The position numbers and the translations under genes were made by a program. From Phycisphaerae bacterium (GTDB lineage: Bacteria > Planctomycetota > Phycisphaerae > UBA1845), in assembly GCA_029260135.1 (NCBI GenBank), contig JAJDDV010000218.1:1-64000 (forward strand): a stretch of 64,000 bases of DNA, in the 5' to 3' direction. The notes under the pieces were generated by a model that saw only the letters and a list, made by a program, of their open reading frames with translations, had not been told where the DNA came from and did not search any database. This document shows positions 37,256-44,890 of this stretch, piece by piece (the stretch's first letter is position 1; each line of letters opens with the position of its first letter).

Positions 37256-38722
37256 TTACTTCTTCGCCTCCGCAACAGCCACGAGCTGGTTACGCGTCGA
37301 GATATACAGAACACCATTCGCAGCCACCGGCGTCGTGTAAACGGTGCTTCGCATATCGTTGAGCCCGAGCTCTTCGAGCTCCTTACCGTGCCGAAGCACG
37401 ACAACCTCGCCGTCCGTCGTTCCGAGCATCACCTTGCCGTCCACGACCAACGGCGAGCCCCACACCGACGCGAACGCGTCGTGACGCCAATGCGGCTTCC
37501 CCGTCCTCACGTCAAAGCAGTAGAGAAACCCGGCCAGATCCGCCGCGTAGAGCAACCCATCGGCGATCGCCACCGACGACAGCGTCCGATGGAATGTTGA
37601 ATTTCCAGGAAACACTTCGCCTCCGACGCGCCAGACGCGCCCACTCTCCGTAACGTCACCCCTCTTCGTCGCGTCGATCGCGTGAAGAAACCCCGATCCA
37701 TCTCCGTTGTCCGGATCCTCCCCCAACGCGAGAAACACCTTGTCGTCATAGACAACGGGCGTCGCCACGATGCTGCTCTTCGTACCCCCACCGTGTGGAT
37801 CCCACTTCGCGCCCTTCTCATTAAGGTTGTACTTCCAGATCAGCTTCCCCGTGCGCGGCTCATACGAGTAGCACCAACCGTCACCCCCACCGAAGACCAC
37901 CTGCGGCTTGCCACGTACGATCCCGACCGCCGGCGACGACCACTGACCGTGCAGGACATTCTTTCCCGGATCGTTCTTCGTCCAAAGCACCTTGCCGGTC
38001 TTCTTGTCGACCGCGATCAGGTCCGGCGCATTGGGTGTCGGAAGCTTCAAGTGCGTCTCGTCGACGCCTTTCGACGTGGCGACAAACACAATGTTCTCGA
38101 ATCCGACCGGAGAGCAATTGGCCAGATTGTGCGGAAAGACCTTCAAGTCGTTGAACATGTCCACCGCCCAGACGATATCCGCGTCCTGCTTCTCCTTGTA
38201 CTTCTCGCTCTGGAACGGACCGTCGTTCTCACCGTCGAGGAACCCCTCGACGTCCGCACAGACCAATTGGCACTCATTGCTGACATAATAGAGTCGATCT
38301 CCGTCGACCCACGGCGTGGAAGCGACGCCCTGATCAGGCCAGTCGTTCTCCGCACCCGACGGCAACTTGTCGTGAGTGGCCTGCCAGAGAAACTTGCCCG
38401 TCGCCTCCTCGAGACAGACGACCACACCCTTGTCGCCCTGAATCTTCGGGCGCAATCCCCGACCGTTGTTGGTGGATACGAAGATCTTCCCGCCTGCGAC
38501 AACCGGATTGCCGTACGTGGTCGTTCCCAGCGGCGCGATCCACTTGATGTTCTTCTTCGTTCCGACATCCCATTCCGCCGGGATGTCCGTCTCACCAGAC
38601 ACGAGATTCCGATCGGGCGAACCGCCGTACATCACCCAATCACCCGCCTTGGCGCGCGACCCGCCCGTCGAGGCAATCATCGCCGAGAGGAATAAGAAAC
38701 CGATCACATTCGAATAAAGCAT
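37256..38722 (-). CDS. Exported PQQ-like beta-propeller protein
   Basis: 488 residues from ATG 38722, which has GAGGTGG just upstream and starts a signal peptide (MLYSNVIGFLFLSAMIASTGGSRAKAGDW). Blades: GNPVVAGGKIFVSTNNG, LEEATGKFLWQA, AVDKKTGKVLWTK, PVVYDDKVFLALGED, SPLVVDGKVMLGTTDGEV. Low-to-moderate similarity to the propeller at 35.7-37.0 kb. First gene of the seven-gene minus-strand cluster and divergent from the RdhA-like gene. A 275-base gap separates it from the next gene. Confidence 0.87.
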   Translation of the reverse strand: MLYSNVIGFLFLSAMIASTGGSRAKAGDWVMYGGSPDRNLVSGETDIPAEWDVGTKKNIKWIAPLGTTTYGNPVVAGGKIFVSTNNGRGLRPKIQGDKGVVVCLEEATGKFLWQATHDKLPSGAENDWPDQGVASTPWVDGDRLYYVSNECQLVCADVEGFLDGENDGPFQSEKYKEKQDADIVWAVDMFNDLKVFPHNLANCSPVGFENIVFVATSKGVDETHLKLPTPNAPDLIAVDKKTGKVLWTKNDPGKNVLHGQWSSPAVGIVRGKPQVVFGGGDGWCYSYEPRTGKLIWKYNLNEKGAKWDPHGGGTKSSIVATPVVYDDKVFLALGEDPDNGDGSGFLHAIDATKRGDVTESGRVWRVGGEVFPGNSTFHRTLSSVAIADGLLYAADLAGFLYCFDVRTGKPHWRHDAFASVWGSPLVVDGKVMLGTTDGEVVVLRHGKELEELGLNDMRSTVYTTPVAANGVLYISTRNQLVAVAEAKK

Positions 38723-38843
38723 CGCCACCTCACTGAGAATCCTTTGCGTCTCATCGTCGCCGCCAAGTCGCGTCATAGGCTACGTGCGCCGTCGAACACC
38801 CGCAAGCACATCGCAAAGACGTACATGTTCTCACAGTCATCAT

Positions 38844-38872
38844 CCTCGCGTATCATGCGGCGATACGCGAGG
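38844..38872. promoter_or_regulatory. Perfect 11-bp inverted repeat in divergent promoter region
   Basis: CCTCGCGTATC (38844-38854), seven-base spacer, GATACGCGAGG (38862-38872). It lies in the 182-base region between the divergent propeller gene and RdhA-like gene, 32 bases before the latter's ATG. It could be an operator for a dimeric regulator or, if transcribed, a 5' hairpin. Which one is not decidable from sequence alone. Confidence 0.7.
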
Positions 38873-38904
38873 CGGTTGCCCAAGAACCCTTAGGTTCATC
38901 CGAC

Positions 38905-40281
38905 ATGACACACGCGATCGACATCGCCGGCTGGTTCCTCTTCACGCTCGTCGCCCTCACGGCCGGCGCCGTCGTGCTGACGTCGGCTCTCGAACGGCGG
39001 TGGCGACCCGTCGCGCTCGCGACATTGACTTTCGTCCCAATTCTTCTCTTCTTGATCCTCGTGCAACTTTCCGATACCCCGACCGCCCGTTGGATTACGG
39101 GCGGAGCCCTCGCCGTCGGAGGAATCGGACTCGTCGCCATTGTCATTCCGCTCGGCGGTCGTCCCAAGCTCCACATCCCAGGTCCGCAAGCGCGCATCGA
39201 CGAACGCGACGGCATCTTCCACCGGTTCTATCGCCTCAGACCCGGTACAACCGAATATGAAGACTACTACCGCGATCACCCCGAGCAAGCCTCCGTCGAC
39301 GAGAAGATCCGCGCACTGCCACAGCTCGGACATCCCGGCTCGCGCGCGTACGGCGCTTTCACCGCACCTTTTCAGAGTGCCATCTCGGACGTGCTCGACC
39401 GCGCGACGCGTGACGTCGACGGGAGACCCGATCCCGTCGAAGGCGCCCCGCTCCAGGCCTCGCCACGCGAATTCACACAACGAATAAAGGGATTCGCTCG
39501 CCATCTCGGCGCAGACCTCGTTGGAACGACAAGCCTCGACCCGACCCATGTGTACAGCCACATCGGTCGATCACCCGGGCCATGGGGCGCGCCCATCGAA
39601 ATGACGCACACCAACGCCATCGCGATCGCCGTGGAAATGGACTTCGAAATGGTCCGCCATGCCCCGGAAAGCCCAACCGTCACCGAAACCATGAAGCAGT
39701 ATTTCGAAGCCGCAAAGATCGCGATGTGCGTAGCACGGTACATCAATCTGCTGGGCTACGAAGCCCGAGCGCATGTCGACGGCAATTACCGCGTCCTCTG
39801 CGTTCCCATCGCCGTGGATGCGGGGCTCGGCGAGCTAGGCCGCCTCGGTCTGCTCATGACACCCCAGTACGGGCCGCGCGTTCGCCTTGCGATCGTCACG
39901 ACCGACCTTCCGCTGACGCAAGACGCGCCCCTCACCTTCGGCGTCCAGCACTTCTGCGATTTCTGCAAGAAGTGCTCAGACGGCTGCCCCTCCGCTGCCA
40001 TCGACTCCGGCGAAAAGACCCTCCACAAGGGCGTCGAAAAATGGAAAACCGATCAGCAACGGTGCTACCGCTTCTGGCGAATCCAGGGCACCGACTGCGC
40101 CGCCTGCATGCGCGTCTGCCCCTACGCACACCCCGCCTCACCCCTGCACAACGCGGCCCGTTGGTTCATCCGGCGGAACGCCATCGCCCGTCGCCTGGCC
40201 CTTCTCGCCGACGACTTCCTTTACGGACGTCGCCCCAAGGACAACAAGGCGTTCCCCGATTGGCACCGAACCGCCAACTGA
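38905..40281 (+). CDS. Reductive dehalogenase-like protein with N-terminal membrane helices
   Basis: 458 residues. Three hydrophobic helices (about 7-28, 36-56, 63-86) replace the Tat signal of respiratory RdhA. The rest matches the RdhA/QueG-type corrinoid Fe-S fold: VDAGLGELGRLGLLMTPQYG followed by RVRLAIVTTDLPL (B12-side region, about 305-345), then CDFCKKCSDGCP (about 351-362) and C-x13-CAACMRVCP (about 382-403), the two [4Fe-4S] sets in RdhA order. RdhA removes halogens from organohalides. Proteins of this membrane-bound type are known from genomes but little from experiment, so the substrate is open. Convergent with the arsG-like gene (4-base gap) and divergent from the redox operon. 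Confidence 0.85.
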   Translation: MTHAIDIAGWFLFTLVALTAGAVVLTSALERRWRPVALATLTFVPILLFLILVQLSDTPTARWITGGALAVGGIGLVAIVIPLGGRPKLHIPGPQARIDERDGIFHRFYRLRPGTTEYEDYYRDHPEQASVDEKIRALPQLGHPGSRAYGAFTAPFQSAISDVLDRATRDVDGRPDPVEGAPLQASPREFTQRIKGFARHLGADLVGTTSLDPTHVYSHIGRSPGPWGAPIEMTHTNAIAIAVEMDFEMVRHAPESPTVTETMKQYFEAAKIAMCVARYINLLGYEARAHVDGNYRVLCVPIAVDAGLGELGRLGLLMTPQYGPRVRLAIVTTDLPLTQDAPLTFGVQHFCDFCKKCSDGCPSAAIDSGEKTLHKGVEKWKTDQQRCYRFWRIQGTDCAACMRVCPYAHPASPLHNAARWFIRRNAIARRLALLADDFLYGRRPKDNKAFPDWHRTAN

Positions 40282-40285
40282 ACCT

Positions 40286-40978
40286 CTACAGCACGCGGAA
40301 AATGTACGCCAAACAGAAGTAGACACCAAGCCCTATGAAGAGCACGCCGGTGCCGTTTCGCGCCCACCACTCGAACTGCGAAATCCGGTTGTAGGCCTGA
40401 CCTACTGCCCGGGTGCTGAAGACGATCAAGACGGCAAACAGCAGAACCGGAATCGCCGTTCCAGTGCCGTAAACCGCTGGCAGCAAAACGCGCGACTCGA
40501 ACTTCGTCGACAGAGGAATCAGACTTCCGAAGAACACCGCCGCCGATCCAGGACAGAACGACAACGCGAACACGGCCCCCAAGGCGAGCCCACCCCAGAT
40601 TCCCCACGACTCCACGCCGGCACCCACACGTTCTCCGAGCCCGGATCCTTTCGGCTTGAACTGCAGCAACCCCAGCAAGACCATCCCTACCAGGATCAGG
40701 GCGGGGCCCACCACCTTGTTCATGTATTTCTGAAGGAAGTTAGCGAGAACCGGGGCGGAAAGAAGGCTCGAAACCAGTAACGCGGCCAGAACGACATAGA
40801 CAACCGTCCTCCCTACGGCATAGAGAAGTCCCGTCATCAACGCCGCACGTGGGCTGCCGACCCGGCGACCGATGAACGAAATCGCGGCGATATTGGTCGC
40901 CAGCGGACACGGGCTGATCGACGTGAGAACGCCAAGCCACGCCGCCGAGGCGATCGCCAACGGCAGGCTACCGCTCAA
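40286..40978 (-). CDS. arsG: CcdA/DsbD-like permease, ArsG type
   Basis: 230 residues, about six membrane helices, with the paired helical Cys motifs of the CcdA superfamily (SISPCPLATN and LSFCPGSAAVFFGSLIPL). The gene context, ArsF-like and thioredoxin-like genes immediately upstream, matches arsEFG sets, in which ArsG exports trivalent aromatic arsenicals. TTG 40978 is chosen as start: it overlaps the arsF stop (TTGA) and has GGAGG seven bases upstream; longer frames read back into arsF. The arsenical substrate is carried over from the family, and general thiol-redox transfer across the membrane is an alternative. Confidence 0.82.
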   Translation of the reverse strand: MSGSLPLAIASAAWLGVLTSISPCPLATNIAAISFIGRRVGSPRAALMTGLLYAVGRTVVYVVLAALLVSSLLSAPVLANFLQKYMNKVVGPALILVGMVLLGLLQFKPKGSGLGERVGAGVESWGIWGGLALGAVFALSFCPGSAAVFFGSLIPLSTKFESRVLLPAVYGTGTAIPVLLFAVLIVFSTRAVGQAYNRISQFEWWARNGTGVLFIGLGVYFCLAYIFRVL

Positions 40979-41469
40979 GGTCCGGCCTCCATTAGCAGCA
41001 TGGACTGGGCCTCGACGTAAGCCTTGAACTTCACTTCGTCGCCGACCAGATCCCAGACCTCTTCGAGATTCTTCCACGCCTTCTGCTCGCCGTCGACGCG
41101 ATTCACCAACACAAGCGAACTCGAGGTCAGCTCGAAATCTTCGGCGTAGTGTTCATGAACCGGTTCATCCAGGTTGATGGTTTTCCAGACAAGCGTACCT
41201 TTCGTGAACGCTTCCGAAAGACCATCCTCCAACGCTTCCCTCGCATAGGCCTCGATCGCGCGACACGTGCGACATCGCTGAGTGCGATGAAAATAGTACG
41301 CCGTTAAGACCGCCTCGCCCGAATCCTCGCCTCCAGGAAAGCTCGATTCCGTCCGCTCCGACCCACTCGGGGCAATCGGGCTCGGCGCTACTTCCTGAAC
41401 GACCAAGTAGGCAACGCTCACTCCGACAAAAACCAACAGCGCAAACGTCAAGACCAACTTCGCGTGCAT
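40975..41469 (-). CDS. arsF: ArsF-like membrane-anchored thioredoxin-fold protein
   Basis: 164 residues from ATG 41469. One N-terminal helix (LVLTFALLVFVGVSVAYLVV) anchors or exports the protein. The soluble part holds the family's AYYFHRTQRCRTCRAIEAYA with a CxxC pair and the later SSSLVLVNRVDGEQKAWKNLEEVWDLVGDE. It matches the family named 'nitrophenyl compound nitroreductase subunit ArsF'. Family knowledge links it to reduction of nitroaryl arsenicals together with ArsE and to ArsG for efflux. Stop overlaps arsG start, so expression is coupled. Confidence 0.82.
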   Translation of the reverse strand: MHAKLVLTFALLVFVGVSVAYLVVQEVAPSPIAPSGSERTESSFPGGEDSGEAVLTAYYFHRTQRCRTCRAIEAYAREALEDGLSEAFTKGTLVWKTINLDEPVHEHYAEDFELTSSSLVLVNRVDGEQKAWKNLEEVWDLVGDEVKFKAYVEAQSMLLMEAGP

Positions 41470-41525
41470 CGAATGCCTTTCACCACCTTTACGGAAGAAA
41501 CCCAACCGACCCGAACGTGTCGAGC

Positions 41526-41756
41526 TTACGACAACAAGGCCTGGATCTCCTCCGCCGACAATACCTTCCCGCTCGACCTCACTTCACCATCGACCGCGAT
41601 CGCCGGCGTCATCATGACGCCACGAGCCGTGATCTCGTTGATATCCGTGACCTTCGTCACTTCCGCGTCCAGACCCATCTCCGTAACAGCCGATCGAACG
41701 TTCGTGACCAGTGTTTCGCAGCGCGGACAACCCGGACCGAGCACCTCGATTCTCAT
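41526..41756 (-). CDS. Small thioredoxin-like protein (CPRC), ArsE position
   Basis: 76 residues: MRIEVLGPGCPRCETL with the CxxC redox pair at about 10-13, VTKVTDINEITARGVMMTPAIAVDG with the cis-Pro of the thioredoxin fold. This is the TM0996/MTH895-type mini-thioredoxin often found beside CcdA-like or permease genes. ATG 41756 has TAGGAG seven bases upstream; a longer frame to 41786 is less likely. It sits where arsE would be in an arsEFG set. Confidence 0.85.
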   Translation of the reverse strand: MRIEVLGPGCPRCETLVTNVRSAVTEMGLDAEVTKVTDINEITARGVMMTPAIAVDGEVRSSGKVLSAEEIQALLS

Positions 41757-41767
41757 GATGTTTTCTC

Positions 41768-41875
41768 CTAAGTCAATGCGACGCACCCGACACAGGCGAG
41801 TACCAGCGCAAAGGCGGTCAACAAAAAAACCGACACGACGATCGTTGTTTCACACGCGTTACCTTGTGATGTCAT
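41768..41875 (-). CDS. 35-residue single-helix membrane peptide
   Basis: ATG 41875 to TAG 41768, exactly filling the space between the DUF190 gene and the mini-thioredoxin. Translation: a short polar N terminus with Cys 8, then a hydrophobic helix (TIVVSVFLLTAFALVLACVG) with two more Cys near its end, and VALT. Its stop codon forms part of the TAGGAG ribosome-binding site of the thioredoxin gene, a typical sign of coupled translation. Its own ribosome-binding site is weak. No family known to me. Confidence 0.5.
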   Translation of the reverse strand: MTSQGNACETTIVVSVFLLTAFALVLACVGCVALT

Positions 41876-41899
41876 GCAAAGCGGCCGATGGATCCCTTG

Positions 41900-42250
41900 T
41901 CACATCGGATCCGACTCGCTCCCCGCGCGATACTTGATCACGTCGACACGTTCGAGTGTCACCAGTCCGTCCGACACCATCTCGTCGATGTGCGGCAGCA
42001 GTTCGTCGATCTTCTCGCGGCTGTCGACAATCTCAATCACCATGGGCAAGTCCTCAGACAACCGCAAGATCTTAGCTGTGTGCAACCGGCTGTTGGCGCC
42101 GAAACCCATCGGCCCACGAAGCACCGTCGCCCCCGCCAGGTGCAGCGACCGCGCCTTCATCACAATCGCCTCGTACAACGGCTGCCCCTGCCACTGGTCG
42201 CTCTCACCCAGAAACACCCGCAACAGATACCCGTCCTGCGGAATCTTCAT
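41900..42250 (-). CDS. DUF190 (PII-like) protein
   Basis: 116 residues from ATG 42250. DUF190 signatures: LLRVFLGESDQWQGQPLYEAIV, KARSLHLAGATVLRGPMGFG, LPMVIEIVDSREKIDELLP. These proteins have a GlnB/PII-like trimeric ferredoxin fold and commonly sit next to crcB, as here, where a regulatory role in fluoride export is assumed. The start follows the crcB stop by two bases, and GGAG in the end of crcB can serve it. Confidence 0.9.
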   Translation of the reverse strand: MKIPQDGYLLRVFLGESDQWQGQPLYEAIVMKARSLHLAGATVLRGPMGFGANSRLHTAKILRLSEDLPMVIEIVDSREKIDELLPHIDEMVSDGLVTLERVDVIKYRAGSESDPM

Positions 42251-42252
42251 CG

Positions 42253-42636
42253 CTAGGCTCCAAACCACCTTTCACCAAGTCGATACCCGAACCACACCGC
42301 CGCCAGCCCAAACGCGTTGCTCACAAGGATGTTCACCAGCGCCGACCGAACCTGACCATCGTTCAGCAGAGAAAAAGACTCCGCACCGAACGTCGAGAAA
42401 GTCGTGAAAGAACCGAGCACGCCCACCAGAACAGCCACGCGATACTCCTCGCGAACCAAGTGAGGCCCTGCAAACAACGCTCCAAGCAACCCGATCACCA
42501 GACAACCCGAAACGTTCACCACAAGCGTTCCGAGCGGAAACGTCCCCGTGGTCAAACGCTGCCCCCAACCCGATACGCCGTACCGCATCACCGCGCCGAC
42601 GCCGCCTCCCAACGCAATCATCACGAGCTTCATCAT
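42253..42636 (-). CDS. crcB: Fluoride channel CrcB/Fluc
   Basis: 127 residues with four membrane helices. Family motifs present: GGGVGAVMRYGVSGW, FPLGTLVVNVSGCLVIGL (the conserved GTLxVN), GVLGSFTTFSTFGAES (the Phe-box region with TTFSTF), and a C-terminal NAFGLAAVWFGYRLG. Fluc dimers let fluoride leave the cell. The conserved DUF190 partner is directly downstream. I looked for a fluoride riboswitch in the 240 bases before it and did not find a convincing one. Confidence 0.95.
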   Translation of the reverse strand: MMKLVMIALGGGVGAVMRYGVSGWGQRLTTGTFPLGTLVVNVSGCLVIGLLGALFAGPHLVREEYRVAVLVGVLGSFTTFSTFGAESFSLLNDGQVRSALVNILVSNAFGLAAVWFGYRLGERWFGA

Positions 42637-42879
42637 TCCGCTGACCTCCGGTCTGCGCGCTGAATCTCCAATGTGTCACCCGCCTCGATCGCCCGTGCGG
42701 TAGCCTCACCGCCGCCGGACCAGGACCGGCGATACCGTTCGATAGGTATACCTCAAGGACGTCGCGATGTCAGTCGGAATCGGGCAAACTCGGCGGACTA
42801 CAGCGTGTAACGCTCAAGCGAAGCGGGGAAAGTGCCCTGTGTCCCGCGTGCGGAGTCGTTCAAGATGCTAGAGCTTGCT

Positions 42880-43896
42880 CTACTCGGTAGGCAGTGCGCA
42901 AGACCCGCCGTGTTTGGCGTGATAGTCCTGATGATACTCCTCAGCTTCACAGAAAGGCCCGGCTTCCCGCACCTGCGTGACGATCTTGCGTTCCCGAAAA
43001 CGCTCCGTCGCCTGGAGCGCTTCGATCGTCTTCTTCGCCGCAGTCAACTGCGCCTCGCCGACGGCGAATACGGCCGATCGGTACTGCTCGCCGACATCCG
43101 GCCCCTGACGATTAAGCTGGGTGGGATCATGAAACTTGAAGAACCACGTGAGAAGCTTCCCGTAGTCCACTTTCCCCGGATCGAACACGACCTGGACCGT
43201 CTCCGCATGACCGGTCGTCCCGGAGCAAACAGCCTTGTAGTCGGTCTCCTTAGTCTTACCGCCCATGAAACCCGACACGGCATCGACAACACCGGGAACC
43301 TGCTGAAACCGATCTTCGAGACCCCAGAAACATCCGCCCGCAAAGTACGCCGTTTCCGTCTTCGTAGATGAAGCGTCAGGATCTGGCATGGTTCCCTCCC
43401 GATAGAATTTCAACGAAGCCGAGTTCAGGCAATATCGCAATCCCGTCGGCGGCGGTCCGTCGTCAAAGACATGACCCAGATGCGACCGACACCTGGCACA
43501 TTGAATCTCGACGCGAACCATGCCGTGACCCTCGTCACGCTCTTCGTGAATGTGTTTCGGATCCAGCGGCTGAAAGAAACTAGGCCAACCCGTTCCCGAC
43601 GTAAACTTCGAAGTGGATGCAAACAGCGGCAGATCACAGAGACGACACGCGTACGCACCCTTCTCCTTGTTCTCCAGGTGACCACCGCAGAACGGCCTTT
43701 CCGTTCCCTTCGCGAGCAAGACCTCACGCTCTTCCGGCGACAGCTTCTTCGCCAGCGCTTCGATCCGTTCCTTGCTCAACGGAGTGATGTCATATCCGCT
43801 CTTCGAAGGACCGCGTGTTCTGTCAATGTCTGCCATGCCGATCCACACTCCGAGCCCGCCGACACATACCAACACGAGCATCACCGCTTTGATCAT
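42880..43896 (-). CDS. Exported methionine sulfoxide reductase MsrB-MsrA fusion
   Basis: 338 residues from ATG 43896. An N-terminal hydrophobic segment (IKAVMLVLVCVGGLGVWIG) signals export or membrane anchoring. MsrB covers about 30-165: zinc CRLC and CARC pairs, SGTGWPSFFQP, HLGHVFDDGPPPTGLRYCLNSASL with catalytic Cys. MsrA covers about 180-338: AYFAGGCFWGLEDRF with catalytic Cys, GFMGGKTKETDYKAVCSGTTGHAE, and a C-terminal resolving Cys (GGSCALP). Together they repair both stereoisomers of oxidised methionine outside the cytoplasm. B-before-A order is less common than A-before-B. Confidence 0.95.
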   Translation of the reverse strand: MIKAVMLVLVCVGGLGVWIGMADIDRTRGPSKSGYDITPLSKERIEALAKKLSPEEREVLLAKGTERPFCGGHLENKEKGAYACRLCDLPLFASTSKFTSGTGWPSFFQPLDPKHIHEERDEGHGMVRVEIQCARCRSHLGHVFDDGPPPTGLRYCLNSASLKFYREGTMPDPDASSTKTETAYFAGGCFWGLEDRFQQVPGVVDAVSGFMGGKTKETDYKAVCSGTTGHAETVQVVFDPGKVDYGKLLTWFFKFHDPTQLNRQGPDVGEQYRSAVFAVGEAQLTAAKKTIEALQATERFRERKIVTQVREAGPFCEAEEYHQDYHAKHGGSCALPTE

Positions 43897-44086
43897 AAGC
43901 CCAACCGTCCTCTCCGTATAATCCAGGACGACCCCGCCAACCTTCGACAACGGATGCCGTCCAATGGTATGCATGAGTCGAACACCGGACCAGACCGAAT
44001 CTGAGGCAACAGGAAGGCAGGTGATGGTGAATGACACGGACTGTGTCGGTAATGCTACACGGGAACGGGTGCCAGCGCCCAAATCC

Positions 44087-44857
44087 CTACTTCTGTTCGC
44101 TCACCCGAATCGGCTGAGCCCGCAACGCCTCCAAACCGTCGGGGATGCCGTCGCCATCGCTGTCGCCCGAGAACGGATCGGTCTCATGAATGAACTCCTC
44201 GAGATTGATCAGCCCATCCGAATCGAAATCTTCATCTCGATCGCTCGGGTCAGTCGGATCCAGACCGACAGCGATTTCCCACTCGTCAGGAAGAAGATCG
44301 CCATCCGCATCCGCGTAATCGACGATCGAGACTCCCTCCGAAACGCGAACCGGCAGCCCCGCCTCCGGCTCCGAGGCCGAGCAAAAGCACCCCCGATACT
44401 GATCCGTCTCAAACGCTGAGTGCGCAAACAACTCGACCGCCCGAACATAGACGCTGGCGAGTTCAACACACCGCGCCAGCTTCGGGTCACTTTCGGCGTA
44501 CCGATTGTGACAACCGGCTGTCAGTTCCTGCAGAAACAGCGCGTCGCAATCCGACTTGACGCTACCGCACGTGCGGTAGCACACATCGTGATCGTTGCAC
44601 GCCGACGTGAAGCACGCCAGTCCCATCGGACAGTCCGGAACGAGAACGCCGAGCATCCCCTGCGGTCCGCAGCCGTTCGCCACGTACGTACAACTGAAAC
44701 CGTTCGGTTCCTCCATCGACGCTATCGAGATCGAGTCGGACCCTGGCGGCGACGACCCCTCGAAGATGGCATCGAGCACGCCACCGCACCCTGCCGCCAA
44801 CCCGGCAAAACCGAGGATGATCACAAACGCAGACCAATACCGAGAGTCGCCGGCCAT
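44087..44857 (-). CDS. Phospholipase A2-like lipoprotein with thrombospondin-type-3 calcium repeats
   Basis: About 256 residues. Lipobox LAAGC (Cys 24) indicates a lipoprotein. The core carries NGCGPQG (possible Ca-binding loop) and the PLA2 active-site pattern ACNDHDVCYRTC (His 90-Asp 91), with many further Cys, as in secreted bacterial PLA2-like enzymes that cut the sn-2 ester of phospholipids. From about 180 on come calcium repeats DADGDLLPDEWE, DSDGLINLEEF, DSDGDGIPDGLEAL. GTG 44866 is an alternative start; ATG 44857 gives the better signal but has a very close AGGAG. Catalysis is inferred from the motif only. Confidence 0.8.
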   Translation of the reverse strand: MAGDSRYWSAFVIILGFAGLAAGCGGVLDAIFEGSSPPGSDSISIASMEEPNGFSCTYVANGCGPQGMLGVLVPDCPMGLACFTSACNDHDVCYRTCGSVKSDCDALFLQELTAGCHNRYAESDPKLARCVELASVYVRAVELFAHSAFETDQYRGCFCSASEPEAGLPVRVSEGVSIVDYADADGDLLPDEWEIAVGLDPTDPSDRDEDFDSDGLINLEEFIHETDPFSGDSDGDGIPDGLEALRAQPIRVSEQK

Positions 44858-44890
44858 TCTCCTCACGCTGTCTCAACGCCTCTGTGCGAC

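Noticed and set aside
37682-38695. Long plus-strand ORF opposite the PQQ-like gene
   Set aside because: Arg-rich shadow of a clear propeller gene on the other strand.
42637-42840. Possible fluoride riboswitch before crcB
   Set aside because: A GCGGT/ACCGC stem with GAGGCT loop resembles one arm, but the matching pseudoknot and second stem are not found.
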